Both the position numbers and the translations under genes were made by a program. The notes beneath the pieces are model-generated. The model was not told where the DNA came from. It made no database searches and saw only the letters and a program-made list of their open reading frames with translations. Shown piece by piece: positions 25,449-34,148 of a stretch of DNA of 46,660 bases. The DNA is from a virus: the IMG/VR virus record IMGVR_UViG_3300042197_001217, positions 1 through 46,660 of that record; one strand, given 5' to 3'. Position 1 is the first letter of the stretch. Each line of letters starts with the position of its first letter.

Positions 25449-26302
25449 CAAAAGTCTCCTGTTTCTGAAATTAGATTCTTGAGTCCCTTGCTTATCATGT
25501 AGTTCAAAATTTTTGAACGATTCGGGGTGAAGGGCTTACCCCACTCTTCCATAATGCGGTCTTGGTATTCTGCGGGAATACACAGGTGTGAAATAAGTGT
25601 TTCGTTTCTGTTCCAATTGGCTGCAACAGCATCAGGAACCTTGCCGCTTTCAGCCCAAGACCGTTCCAATTCCTCAAGACGCTTACGGGTCACGGGCTTT
25701 TGCCGCTTACCGTCAGTCACAAAGCAGTCGTCTTCAGACAGTACATTAGGCACACCATCCGATGAATCGCCTTTCACAATGTGTTCAAACAAGAAAACTT
25801 TGGGATTGTCAACCACAATAAACTTTTTCTGCATGGGCGAATACTGCCGCACTCCTTTGTAGACTTGCAGTTGCCCAAAATCTTTGTCTCCACTCAGAAT
25901 CATAATAGGCTCCTGCTCGTGCAGGTTTCGTGTCAGCACAGCAATCACATCATCGGCTTCACAGCCCACAACCGAAATGTTCCGATACGGAAACACCTCA
26001 CGCACTTCTGTACGAACGGTGTCCATGATTTTGTAGAACCGCTTCCACATGTCGGGATTGTCTTTACGAGACTCTCTACGAGCAGCCTTGTAGTGGGGAA
26101 AGAACTTGCGTCTCCACGAGTACTCACCACCCCGTCCTTCTTGACACAACACCAATTCGCCGTATTCCTTGCCGAACCGCTTGCGATACATGCGGTAGGT
26201 GTTCAGCACCATGTGACGAATCAGCGACTCGTCGGTGTAGTCCAAGTCCCGTTGTGCAAACAGGGACGACATAATCACTTGGCTGTTGTCTACGAGAATC
26301 AT
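25448..26302 (-). CDS. rnh: RNase H / 5'-3' exonuclease (FEN-1 family)
   Basis: T4 RNase H removes RNA primers and adjacent DNA from lagging-strand fragments. This 284-residue protein (T4: 305) carries the acidic clusters of the FEN/5'-nuclease family: Asp5 in ILVDNSQ, the conserved arginine/lysine segment YSWRRKFFPHYKAAR, CEADDV at 114-119, SGDKDF at 137-142, and GDSSDGVPN for the second metal and the H3TH arch. The C-terminal region ends in SKILNYMISKGLKNL. The ATG overlaps the stop of the upstream gene. A sliding-clamp or gp32 interaction is expected from T4 but not visible. Confidence 0.93.
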   Translation of the reverse strand: MILVDNSQVIMSSLFAQRDLDYTDESLIRHMVLNTYRMYRKRFGKEYGELVLCQEGRGGEYSWRRKFFPHYKAARRESRKDNPDMWKRFYKIMDTVRTEVREVFPYRNISVVGCEADDVIAVLTRNLHEQEPIMILSGDKDFGQLQVYKGVRQYSPMQKKFIVVDNPKVFLFEHIVKGDSSDGVPNVLSEDDCFVTDGKRQKPVTRKRLEELERSWAESGKVPDAVAANWNRNETLISHLCIPAEYQDRIMEEWGKPFTPNRSKILNYMISKGLKNLISETGDF

Positions 26303-27393
26303 AGTGTCTTTAGCAAGCAGCAGTGCTTGTTAATCCTTCCTGTGGGAACCAGTGCAGTGGTCTTCATGTCTTCAAGAGCCTTGACCAGCCCTGCGGTCTT
26401 TTTTAACCAGTCTTGCCACTTACGCACCGTTCGTTCGTATGACTTGGATTCGTCCCACCCTGTAATGGTAGACCCCTTGACACTCAACCCTACTTTGGGT
26501 TCAGCAGCAACAAACATGATGGCTTTGTGGTTCTTGGTGTTGAAGACGAGCAGTCCTTGAGCACCAATAATACCACGAGGATCAACGGACTGCAAGCCGC
26601 TTTCCGTCTTTTGGCAATACTTTAAACCCTTCACCATTTTTTCAGGGTTCACTTTGCGTGGCTTGCGTGGCTTTCGGGTGGTTGCCATGCCAGCAATTTT
26701 TAGATTGGTAGTGGCAACTGCTTCTTCAAATATTTCAATTAGCCGCTTCTGTGCGGGTCTTTTCAAATATGAATACCCTTCAGTAATGTCAGGGTCGGTT
26801 TTGTAGTACGCAGCAGACATCTCGTCTAGTGCAACCAATAGCCTGTCACGCACAATGAGTGCTGTTGGGCGGGTCATGGGCTTGGAATCAATCCAAGAGG
26901 CTATAGCGGGCTTATACCGCTTGCTGCCTGCCCCTGCAAACGCCTCGTCAAGCAGGGGTTCTAGTTCGGAAAGGGTGTTGTCTGCCTTGGCACGAACACG
27001 GTCTTGAATATTTGGAACTTCTTCGGTTTGGGGAGCACCTGAACGAGCCTCGGTCAGCAAGTCTTCCACATATTTTTGAATTGTCTGCTGCTCTTCAGGT
27101 TTCCATTGGAACCCACGAGACTCCATACGGCAGTACGGGCACACCAATCGCAGACTGCTTTTGGACGCACGAGACACCAACCGTGCGTCATCGCCTCGCT
27201 GCTTGCCTTGTAGCCACTCACTGATCCACTTGCGTGCATCAGACGGGGAGAAAGACTGCCTGTAGAAGTACATGCCACGATCTATCGCTTTGGCACGGGC
27301 TTCATCACTGGCAAAGTCTTCAGGAGTAAACAGCGGCTCATTGCCACCGTTCAGGATTCGCTGTACTCGTTCTTTGGAAAGTTTCTTGGTCAT
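26299..27393 (-). CDS. Conserved-looking hypothetical protein between gp46 and RNase H
   Basis: A 364-residue protein I do not recognise. The N-terminal ~100 residues are helical and charged, with LVCPYCRMES as the only CxxC. A long helical centre (RVRAKADNTLSELEPLL...) is followed by a basic RKPRKPRK stretch near residue 245. The C-terminal part, LLVFNTKNHKAIMFVAAEPK and GLSVKGSTITGWDESKS, looks like a beta-sheet domain. ATG 27393 overlaps the gp46 stop (ATGA). Placement among replication genes suggests a DNA-metabolism role, not shown by motif. Confidence 0.7.
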   Translation of the reverse strand: MTKKLSKERVQRILNGGNEPLFTPEDFASDEARAKAIDRGMYFYRQSFSPSDARKWISEWLQGKQRGDDARLVSRASKSSLRLVCPYCRMESRGFQWKPEEQQTIQKYVEDLLTEARSGAPQTEEVPNIQDRVRAKADNTLSELEPLLDEAFAGAGSKRYKPAIASWIDSKPMTRPTALIVRDRLLVALDEMSAAYYKTDPDITEGYSYLKRPAQKRLIEIFEEAVATTNLKIAGMATTRKPRKPRKVNPEKMVKGLKYCQKTESGLQSVDPRGIIGAQGLLVFNTKNHKAIMFVAAEPKVGLSVKGSTITGWDESKSYERTVRKWQDWLKKTAGLVKALEDMKTTALVPTGRINKHCCLLKTL

Positions 27394-29108
27394 GGTGTGC
27401 ATAGACGACTAAAGTTGTTCACCTTCTTGAATGTAAGTATGTTGGCAAACTTGTCAAGCAGTTGGTCAGATTTGTGGCTAATTACGAATACATTATTTGC
27501 TGCACCCATATTTTGGAGAATCTTTATGACTTCTTCTGTGCCTACACCGTCTAGTGACGAATCAAATACTTCGTCCAAAATAAGCAGATTGGTGTTGGCT
27601 GAATTCTTCATTTTAGCAATGTCACGCCACGCAAGCAGGAGCGACACATCTATTCGCAACTTCTCGCCCTCACTAAAGTTTTCATACGAGAACTCGTCAC
27701 GGTGGCGGCTCTTGATGATTTCTGCAAAGTCTTCGTTCAGGGTGAACTGTGCAAAAAAGTCCATAGACACCAAGTACTTGTTAATGATTTTGTTGAGTGC
27801 AGGAATGTACTTCTTGATTATTTTACGCTTGATGCCGCTGTCCTTCAGCAGCACGGTGGCAATCTCCATTGTGTGGAGGTCTTCTACTACAGTTTTACGA
27901 TCTGTTTCTTTGGTTGACTGTTCTTCTTGTATCTTTTGCAACGCAGTCTTTTCAGCAGAAATGCTGTCTCGTTCCGCAATGGTTTTGGTTTGCAAGTCCC
28001 GCAACTGCTTTAAATACTTCTTGGACGCAGCAATAGCAGAATCGGTTTTAACCATTTCGGTTTCTTTTGCTGCCGCTGCTTGTGACTCTTTAATCAACTG
28101 TTCCAAGTTTGTTTTTTCTTTGGTAATCATGTCTTCAAGTTTTACCACAGCAGACTGTAGTTCGTCTTGGCGTGCGGTTTTCTTGGAAATCATGTCTTCA
28201 CGAAAAGACTGGGGAAGATCGTGCTTACACACAGGGCACTCTTCGTTTTGGTTATAAAACTCTCGTTCTTCTTGTGTTTTTTTAACATTGCCACACATCT
28301 GCTTTCGGAGAGAAACCATCTGATTCAACGAGTCTCGCCTTGCTTCAATTGCAGAGGTGTTTGCCGCAACATCAGAAAGATCGTTTTGTAACTCTTCCCT
28401 TTTCTTTAGCAGAGAGTCAAGTATTGTTTGCTCTTCTTCTTCTTGACAACGATACGAACGCAATTGAGAGTCTGACTTTTGTTCAATTTTAAAAATCAAA
28501 TCCTTTTTGTGTTCCACCTTTAATTTTAAGGTGCTTATATCGGATTCGATTCCGCGAAGGCTTTCCTTTGCTTCTTGTAAACGAGCCTTTAAAACCTCAT
28601 TCATTTTAGAAAATACATCAATGTCCAACAGGTTCTCCACCACTCCACGACGGTCTGCCGCTGGCAACCGCATGAACGGCACGTAGTTGGTGGAGCCCAA
28701 GATGACTACCTGACAGAACGTCTTGTAGTTCATTTTCAAGACTTGGGTTTCAAGTATTGCTTGGTAGTCTTTAGCATTAGCAGTTTGTTCCACAGGCTTG
28801 CCATTAAGTTCCATAGCAAACACTTTGGGAGCCAAACCACGAGTAACTCTGTACGAGTTGCCGTTCACGATGAATTCTATTTCCACAACACAGTCTTTGC
28901 CGTTTATAGAATTTACAAGTTGGGGCAAATTCACACCACGATACGGCTTTCCGTACAACACAAAAGTAAGAGCATCTAACAGGGTGGTTTTGCCTGCACC
29001 GTTCTCTCCACACACCAGTGTAGTGTTGGACTTGTCTAGACGCACCTCTGTGAATGTGTTGCCTGTGCTTAACAGGTTCTTCCAACGAATTTTTGTAAAC
29101 TGAATCAT
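27390..29108 (-). CDS. 46: Recombination endonuclease subunit gp46 (Rad50/SbcC-like)
   Basis: A 572-residue SMC-like ATPase, T4 length 560. The Walker A motif GENGAGKT is at 34-41. Long coiled coils flank a zinc hook, CPVC at 291-294. Near the C-terminus are the signature SEGEKLR and Walker B/D-loop ILDEVFDSSLD. With gp47 it resects DNA ends for recombination-dependent replication. It overlaps gene 47 by 4 nt. A possible internal promoter lies about 100 nt upstream, inside gene 47. Confidence 0.97.
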   Translation of the reverse strand: MIQFTKIRWKNLLSTGNTFTEVRLDKSNTTLVCGENGAGKTTLLDALTFVLYGKPYRGVNLPQLVNSINGKDCVVEIEFIVNGNSYRVTRGLAPKVFAMELNGKPVEQTANAKDYQAILETQVLKMNYKTFCQVVILGSTNYVPFMRLPAADRRGVVENLLDIDVFSKMNEVLKARLQEAKESLRGIESDISTLKLKVEHKKDLIFKIEQKSDSQLRSYRCQEEEEQTILDSLLKKREELQNDLSDVAANTSAIEARRDSLNQMVSLRKQMCGNVKKTQEEREFYNQNEECPVCKHDLPQSFREDMISKKTARQDELQSAVVKLEDMITKEKTNLEQLIKESQAAAAKETEMVKTDSAIAASKKYLKQLRDLQTKTIAERDSISAEKTALQKIQEEQSTKETDRKTVVEDLHTMEIATVLLKDSGIKRKIIKKYIPALNKIINKYLVSMDFFAQFTLNEDFAEIIKSRHRDEFSYENFSEGEKLRIDVSLLLAWRDIAKMKNSANTNLLILDEVFDSSLDGVGTEEVIKILQNMGAANNVFVISHKSDQLLDKFANILTFKKVNNFSRLCTP

Positions 29109-30166
29109 TGCTGTTTGGTATTTTCAATTACTTGGGTTTCAGTATACAATTCACGCAGCAGAGTCTTTAGACGAGAAGTGTCCACATTCTGTAGACCGTC
29201 TATCTCACGATTTATAATCGTAATGGTGTCTTCTGTCAAGTCCACATTTTCTTCTGCAAGAGTTTCGGGAGTCAGGTCTTCAATAACAGTTACAGTTTGT
29301 GGTTGATGTGTGTACAGCGAATCCACAAACCGCTCAAACAGATACGGTTTGGTTTTATTTTCTACAACCACACGCACAAACTTGCCTTTTACGCGAGACT
29401 CTTCTACTTCGATAGGAATAGCAGGATCAACGTCTTTGTCGTTGTATCGGAGTTGGGTAAATATTGTATACGGATTGGGAATAAATTCCAAGTCTCCAGT
29501 GTCCGTGTCCAGTACATGAAATCCCTTTTTGTCTCCGTAATCGTTCATAGTTATTTGATACGGACATCCCAAATAGTGCACGTTATCGCGGCTGTGACGG
29601 CAATGGAAATGTCCTGTATACACTGCGGAATACCGCTTGAACAGATCAGAGTTCATACCACCATCAAAAGGTGTATTCTTCAGCACATTAAAGCCGTGAA
29701 GTTCTAGATGCCCACACAGAATGTCTGTAGGTGCTGTGCGAATAAAGTCTAGTGCTTCGGTTTCGTTTTCTTTGTTGATCCACGGCAAGAGTGCCAGTGG
29801 TCGCCCGTCAAATTCGTGAACAGTAGGCTTTTCGTGAATCACAAATTTATCAGAAAACAATTCACGCAGCGAATTCACGTTACTGGTGTTTTTATAAAAA
29901 ATGTCGTGATTACCAAGAATCACATGAAACTCTGCGCCAGTTTTTTCTAAACGTTTAACAAATCCCTCACGCACCACATTCAGGGTTGAAAAATTAACAA
30001 ACTTGCGGCGATCCATAAAATCACCCAAATGTAAAATATGTGACGGTTGATGAGTTTCAATCCAAGGAAAAAAGACACGATCAAAAAACCGCATAAAATA
30101 TTCCAAGAATACTGGGGAGTCTCCACGGGCTCCCCAATGTGTGTCACAAATAATTGGAAGTTTCAT
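29105..30166 (-). CDS. 47: Recombination endonuclease subunit gp47 (Mre11/SbcD-like)
   Basis: A 353-residue calcineurin-like nuclease, T4 length 339. The metal-binding motifs are in order: DTH at 8-10, GDFMDRR at 48-54, GNHD at 85-88, CGHLELHG and TGHFHCR. It forms the gp46/47 complex that makes single-stranded 3' ends and degrades host DNA. ATG 30166 overlaps the gene 55 stop (ATGA), so the three genes 55-47-46 are coupled. Confidence 0.97.
   Translation of the reverse strand: MKLPIICDTHWGARGDSPVFLEYFMRFFDRVFFPWIETHQPSHILHLGDFMDRRKFVNFSTLNVVREGFVKRLEKTGAEFHVILGNHDIFYKNTSNVNSLRELFSDKFVIHEKPTVHEFDGRPLALLPWINKENETEALDFIRTAPTDILCGHLELHGFNVLKNTPFDGGMNSDLFKRYSAVYTGHFHCRHSRDNVHYLGCPYQITMNDYGDKKGFHVLDTDTGDLEFIPNPYTIFTQLRYNDKDVDPAIPIEVEESRVKGKFVRVVVENKTKPYLFERFVDSLYTHQPQTVTVIEDLTPETLAEENVDLTEDTITIINREIDGLQNVDTSRLKTLLRELYTETQVIENTKQQ
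29211..29239 (-). promoter_or_regulatory. Candidate internal sigma-70-type promoter upstream of gene 46
   Basis: Inside the 3' part of gene 47 the minus strand carries TTGACA (29239-29234), a 17-nt spacer and TATAAA (29216-29211), 11 of 12 consensus bases. It would make a transcript starting about 95 nt before gene 46. Coding constraint could produce this by chance. Confidence 0.4.
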
Positions 30167-30702
30167 TTCTTGCTCTTGGTCTTTGCTTTCTTTTTGGGCT
30201 TTTCTTCCACAGCAGATTCGGGTTTCTTTTCAAAATTTTTAATGTCTGTTTCTGTTAGTACAGACGGCTTGTTGTCTTCTCCACTCAAATAGTTTTCACG
30301 AAACCATTTCTTTAGAGTAGAGTCTACATCTGAATTTTCAATCTTCTTTAGTTTAATATACGCCTGCTTCTTCTCTTTGGAAATACGACGAAGAAATGCG
30401 TAGTAGATGATTTGTGTAAAATACGAGAACGGATTCTTGGACTTGCGTGGGTTAAAGTTGTAAGCGTACAGCAAGCAATTTTCTATTCCATCCGATATCA
30501 TTTCTTCCCGATACGGGTAGTTTATGAAATTAGGTTTGCGAGACAGCCTGTCAGCAATAGCCATGAAACACTCCCCGATGTACGAAGTAACAGGAGGATG
30601 TGGCTTGCCTTCTTTTTCTGCTGCCTTTAATATTTTTTTCCACGCCTTCATTTCATCAAAAAATCGTTTATTGTCTATGTAGTGGTCGTTCTTTTTACCC
30701 AT
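30163..30702 (-). CDS. 55: Late-transcription sigma factor gp55
   Basis: T4 gp55 is a small sigma-like factor that directs host RNA polymerase to late promoters. The 179-residue product carries the gp55 pattern NYPYREEMISDGIENCLLYA and FNPRKSKNPFSYFTQIIYYA, the region-2 helix for -10 recognition, and a lysine-rich C-terminus (KPKKKAKTKSKK) as in other marine phages. ATG 30702 (MGKKNDHYIDNKRFF) has AAGGA at 6 nt and follows a promoter at 30721-30748, so the longer frame from 30735 is rejected. The NATAAATA boxes in this window are its expected targets. Confidence 0.95.
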   Translation of the reverse strand: MGKKNDHYIDNKRFFDEMKAWKKILKAAEKEGKPHPPVTSYIGECFMAIADRLSRKPNFINYPYREEMISDGIENCLLYAYNFNPRKSKNPFSYFTQIIYYAFLRRISKEKKQAYIKLKKIENSDVDSTLKKWFRENYLSGEDNKPSVLTETDIKNFEKKPESAVEEKPKKKAKTKSKK

Positions 30703-30720
30703 GCTGTCCTTTCGTTGCCA

Positions 30721-30748
30721 ATAGTACCATGTCACGGAAAAATGTCAA
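30721..30748 (-). promoter_or_regulatory. Host-type sigma-70 promoter for gene 55
   Basis: The minus strand has a perfect TTGACA (30748-30743), a 16-nt spacer and TACTAT (30726-30721, 4 of 6 consensus). Transcription would begin near 30714, just before the AAAGGA ribosome site and ATG 30702. The -35 box and spacer length match the uvsY promoter. Confidence 0.62.
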
Positions 30749-31596
30749 GCACCATCTTCTAAGTTTTCTCCTGTTGCACCAGACAGATAGTCTTTCAAAA
30801 ATGGCGACCAGTCATCAATTTTGTTTCCGTAATCGTTGCTTTTTGCACGATCACCAGTTGGTGGTTTCCACTCGTCTTTGCCTTTGGAGGGTTTGTGCTT
30901 TTTTGGAGTGTGTGGTTTTTTCTTTTTGGGTTTCATCATGGTGTCCATCATCTCAATGTCCATGAAGTCTTCAAAACAATCTTTAAAATAATCTATTATA
31001 CCGCTTTCCAACCATTCATTCAAAATATCATTAGGAACAGAAAAACTAAACAGTATACCTTTTGGATAGGGAGGAAACACTGGAGGAAACACTGGAGACG
31101 GCACGGGCGGCTTGGTGGGCTTTGGAGGATTCGGAGCGTTGGCATCTTCTGGGAACTTTTTATTTGGTGAATCATTACCTTTGGATATTCCCATAGACTC
31201 TAACAACTCGTCAAGCCGTTTTAATTCTTCTTCTGTGGGTTGCAAACACTGGGAATCTAAATCAGGCTCAAGTTTTTCTAGTCCTGCTGCTTTAAATTGG
31301 TCTTGTGCGTGGGACTGAGTATCGTACAGTTTTTCCATATCAGGATCAGGAGTAAGATCCAAAAGAATAAATTCTCGTGGAATATCAATTTTTAGTTCTA
31401 TTGCACCACCCAACCAATCTGTAAAATATAACACGCTCTTCTTCATGCCTGTGAACGGGTCAGCCACCACAGAGTAGTTCATCTTCATGGGGCGTTCTAG
31501 CGTGAACTTGCCACGAGGGCGAGCCACCACTTTAGCAATGATTTCTTCACCGCTACGCAGTTTAAACACACGGAGTTTGGACTTCTTGGCTTTCAT
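30745..31596 (-). CDS. Hypothetical protein with Lsm-like N-terminus and proline-rich linker
   Basis: A 283-residue protein of marine T4-like phages with no assigned role. The N-terminal ~90 residues (LRVFKLRSGEEIIAKVVARP...) resemble a small Sm/Lsm-like beta-barrel. A glutamate-rich helix follows, then a proline-rich linker (PNPPKPTKPPVPSPVFPP), a hydrophobic/acidic segment and a basic tail (KPKKKKPHTPKKHK). ATG 31596 has GGAGG upstream and overlaps the uvsW stop (ATGA), so the longer frame from 31710 is rejected. RNA binding is possible from the barrel-like start; this is inference. Confidence 0.72.
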   Translation of the reverse strand: MKAKKSKLRVFKLRSGEEIIAKVVARPRGKFTLERPMKMNYSVVADPFTGMKKSVLYFTDWLGGAIELKIDIPREFILLDLTPDPDMEKLYDTQSHAQDQFKAAGLEKLEPDLDSQCLQPTEEELKRLDELLESMGISKGNDSPNKKFPEDANAPNPPKPTKPPVPSPVFPPVFPPYPKGILFSFSVPNDILNEWLESGIIDYFKDCFEDFMDIEMMDTMMKPKKKKPHTPKKHKPSKGKDEWKPPTGDRAKSNDYGNKIDDWSPFLKDYLSGATGENLEDGA

Positions 31597-33098
31597 GTGT
31601 CTTCGCCTCCTATGTCTATCTTTACAACCTTGTGGGTGAAACCTTCTGATTCGTATATTTTCAAACGCTCGTCCATGTGCCGCATTGTGTGGTTTATCCA
31701 CGATTTCCAAGAAAGATTGTCTCCGATATCAAACAGTCTAGCAACGGATTTGTGTTCGGAGACTCGTAACTGCCTGCCAATGCTCTGCAATACTCGTATT
31801 CGGGACTTTGAGGGGGAAGCAAAAATAATGTTGTTGAGCCTGCGTATGGAGATGCCTGTGCTGAATGTTCCATAGGACGCTACGATTACGGCATCGGACT
31901 CCTGCTCCACAATCTTGCGTATCTCTTCCCGCTCTCCCGCTTCTGTGCCTCCGTACACAAAAAACACTTTACGAGTAGAGCCTACACGCTCGCTCACTAA
32001 CTTATGTAGTTCTGCGCCGTGTCCCTCAACGAATTGAAATAATACAAGTGTGTTGCCTTTTAGTTTGGCACACATATCTGCAATGAATGTGTTTCGTCGT
32101 GGTGAAGAAATTATCCACTTGATTTCGTCTTGGTATTTGGCTCGTTTGACTAGTTCTCGGTCGGCTACAGGATAATTCAACACCAAGCAGTCAATCTTCA
32201 GGTCACTCAAGATTTTCTTTTCCATGAGTTCTTTGGTCTTGGTGACTTCATACGCACGACCAAACAGCCCTTCCAACACAAGGCGATGGGTGTGTGTGCC
32301 GTCCAGTGTGCCTGTTGTGCCTATACGGAACGGGCAGGTCTTTAGTTTGGTCATAATAGAGGTAAGCGACTTGGCTTTGAACAGGTGTGCTTCGTCTCCT
32401 ACCACTGCACCAAACTGCTGAAAGTATTTTTCGGTTTGCTTGAACACACTTTGCCACGTGGAAATCACTACACGCTTGTCGGTGGTTTTGCTTGCACCGG
32501 CTAATATTTTGTGGCAGTTTTGATTTACCCGCCAGTTGTTGTCGTGGGAATAGTCTATAAAATCAGAATACATCTGTTCCACAAGAGAAACAGTTGGCAC
32601 AAGAATTAGTATCTTTTTGTCTTTGGGAATCTTGTCCAAGCAGTATCGGATCAAAGAGTAAATAATCAGACTCTTGCCACTGCCTGTGGGAGACAGGAGC
32701 AAGCACCGTTCTTGTTCTATGGCATGGTGAACAGCACCAATTTGGTGCTCGTGTGCGTTTGCTTTTTTACCGCCCACGCAAACCTGTAAGAAATCCTCTA
32801 TAAATTTTCTTACGGTCTCGGGTGTGGTTTTAACCTGATTTGCATTAGGCATGCTTACGGAATAGCCGCGTTCTTGAGCAAATTTTTCAATATATGGTGC
32901 TAGCCCTGCATAAATTTGCTGAGTGTGAATATTGTATAGGCGTATTTCTCCGTTCCACGTCTTGTTGCGATACGCAGGCATAAATTTGTATCCAGGAACC
33001 TTGAATGTAAAATAGTCAGCCAATTCTTTGGCAACACCACGCTCGCAACGAACGCGAAGCCAAACCGAATCAACTATACTCACATCAAGGTCTACCAT
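31593..33098 (-). CDS. uvsW: DNA/RNA helicase UvsW (RecG-like, SF2)
   Basis: A 501-residue SF2 helicase, T4 length 503. An N-terminal DNA-binding domain precedes the motor: Walker A SPTGSGKS at 136-143, LVPTVSLVEQ (Ia), DEAH at 235-238, TGTLDG (III), and QSIGRQLR (VI). UvsW unwinds R-loops, reverses stalled forks and shuts off origin-dependent replication late in infection. The start overlaps the dCMP deaminase stop (TAATG). Confidence 0.96.
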   Translation of the reverse strand: MVDLDVSIVDSVWLRVRCERGVAKELADYFTFKVPGYKFMPAYRNKTWNGEIRLYNIHTQQIYAGLAPYIEKFAQERGYSVSMPNANQVKTTPETVRKFIEDFLQVCVGGKKANAHEHQIGAVHHAIEQERCLLLSPTGSGKSLIIYSLIRYCLDKIPKDKKILILVPTVSLVEQMYSDFIDYSHDNNWRVNQNCHKILAGASKTTDKRVVISTWQSVFKQTEKYFQQFGAVVGDEAHLFKAKSLTSIMTKLKTCPFRIGTTGTLDGTHTHRLVLEGLFGRAYEVTKTKELMEKKILSDLKIDCLVLNYPVADRELVKRAKYQDEIKWIISSPRRNTFIADMCAKLKGNTLVLFQFVEGHGAELHKLVSERVGSTRKVFFVYGGTEAGEREEIRKIVEQESDAVIVASYGTFSTGISIRRLNNIIFASPSKSRIRVLQSIGRQLRVSEHKSVARLFDIGDNLSWKSWINHTMRHMDERLKIYESEGFTHKVVKIDIGGEDT

Positions 33099-33649
33099 TA
33101 TAAAACGTCTGTCGGAGTCAGTAATTGCCCATTGAAAAGTATGCTACGGCTTGTGTTCAGTGTTCCATTCCACCCAACTACTTGTATACCAGCATCACGC
33201 AACATGGTCAAGCCCTCACGAACAGAATCTTTCCATTTTGGTGGAGTTTTTTCCACCAAACGTCTAAAGGTAACAACTCTTTTTATCTCAAACTGAATGA
33301 TTGCACGAGCACACTCCGAACACGATATCCAAGTGCCGTACATCTGTAGCCTGTTGGTTGGAAGACGATTTTGGTTTGCCTTGAATAGTACTCGTCTTTC
33401 AGCGTGTTCTGTGCAAAAATTTTTAGTTTGTATACTTTTTGGATATCCCGATTTGAGTAACTGTGGAGGAACTTCATTCCACCCTGCAAGTACTACTCCT
33501 CCTGCCCATGACACCAAAGCAGCGGCAACTTGTGTGTTGGGGTCTTGGCTGTGTTGTGAAGCCATGTTCCACACATCGCAAAGGTATAGCCCGTCACGAT
33601 CTTCGTTTTCAGGATCGTCTTCTAGAAAAGAATCCCACTCATTGACCAT
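33098..33649 (-). CDS. cd: Deoxycytidylate (dCMP) deaminase-like zinc enzyme
   Basis: A 183-residue cytidine-deaminase-fold protein. The zinc site is seen as TEHAERRVL (His ligand and catalytic Glu) and TWISCSECA (two Cys ligands; the common Pro before the first Cys is Ser here). Conserved NTQVAAALVSWAGGVVLAGW forms the core strand. dCMP deaminase makes dUMP for thymidylate synthesis, which fits the phage dUTPase. ATG 33649 (11-nt overlap with uvsY, GGAG upstream) is chosen; ATG 33676 is possible and adds nine residues. Confidence 0.86.
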   Translation of the reverse strand: MVNEWDSFLEDDPENEDRDGLYLCDVWNMASQHSQDPNTQVAAALVSWAGGVVLAGWNEVPPQLLKSGYPKSIQTKNFCTEHAERRVLFKANQNRLPTNRLQMYGTWISCSECARAIIQFEIKRVVTFRRLVEKTPPKWKDSVREGLTMLRDAGIQVVGWNGTLNTSRSILFNGQLLTPTDVL

Positions 33650-34073
33650 TAACAAATTTTCTCCACTCAATGGCATTTCTAATTTTCCAATGGCGATTGT
33701 TCAACTCTTTGACTATTTCTTCAAGCAGATTGATTTTTTCTTTTTGATAGTAGACTTTTTGTTTTGCTTTCACGATGTCTGTGTCTGCATTCAGATACAT
33801 ATCCAAATCGTTTCTCAATATTTTAAGATTGAAAGGTTCCCACCCACGAGCAGCCAATTGCTCTTCACTTGTTTTGCCTGTGTAGTATTCCCACTTGTCG
33901 CGGGTAATAACCGCAACTTCGTTTTCGTAACGGGCTAGACACAACCGTTCTTCCATGAGAAAATTCAAGTACTTGTTGTGTAGTTGAGGAATGCGTAGAG
34001 ACTCTGTGTCTAGAGCAGAGTCGTCAATACGGGTATCTTTTTCCAATTCGCGTCTAATATCATCCAAAGTCAT
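33639..34073 (-). CDS. uvsY: Recombination mediator UvsY
   Basis: UvsY loads UvsX recombinase onto gp32-coated single strands. The 144-residue product (T4: 137) begins MTLDDIRRELEKDTRIDDSA, matching T4 UvsY's MRLEDLQEELKKDVFIDSTK in spacing. It continues with KWEYYTGK, LDMYLNADTDIVKAKQ and NRHWKIRNAIEWRKF at the end. The open frame extends to TTG 34145, but a consensus promoter (34094-34121) lies within that extension and GGAG sits 8 nt before ATG 34073, so 34073 is the start. Confidence 0.9.
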   Translation of the reverse strand: MTLDDIRRELEKDTRIDDSALDTESLRIPQLHNKYLNFLMEERLCLARYENEVAVITRDKWEYYTGKTSEEQLAARGWEPFNLKILRNDLDMYLNADTDIVKAKQKVYYQKEKINLLEEIVKELNNRHWKIRNAIEWRKFVNGQ

Positions 34074-34093
34074 AAACAAGTCTCCATCACAGG

Positions 34094-34121
34094 AGTATAC
34101 ACGCGATTCAATGGTTGTCAA
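34094..34121 (-). promoter_or_regulatory. Strong sigma-70-type early promoter for uvsY
   Basis: The minus strand carries a perfect -35 TTGACA (34121-34116), a 16-nt spacer and -10 TATACT (34099-34094). The predicted start of transcription near 34087 leaves a short leader containing GGAG before ATG 34073. It would serve uvsY, dCMP deaminase, uvsW and the unknown gene after it. Confidence 0.78.
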
Positions 34122-34148
34122 GCGATAAAACTTGTCGTTTTCCAAATA

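Noticed and set aside
25781-26560. 259-codon plus-strand open frame opposite RNase H and its upstream gene
   Set aside because: It crosses two well-supported minus-strand genes, shows no motif, and no other plus-strand gene exists in the window.
27412-27452. TTGACA-N16-TACATT near the end of gp46
   Set aside because: The -10 matches only 4 of 6, it is fully coding, and there is no leader-like context before ATG 27393.
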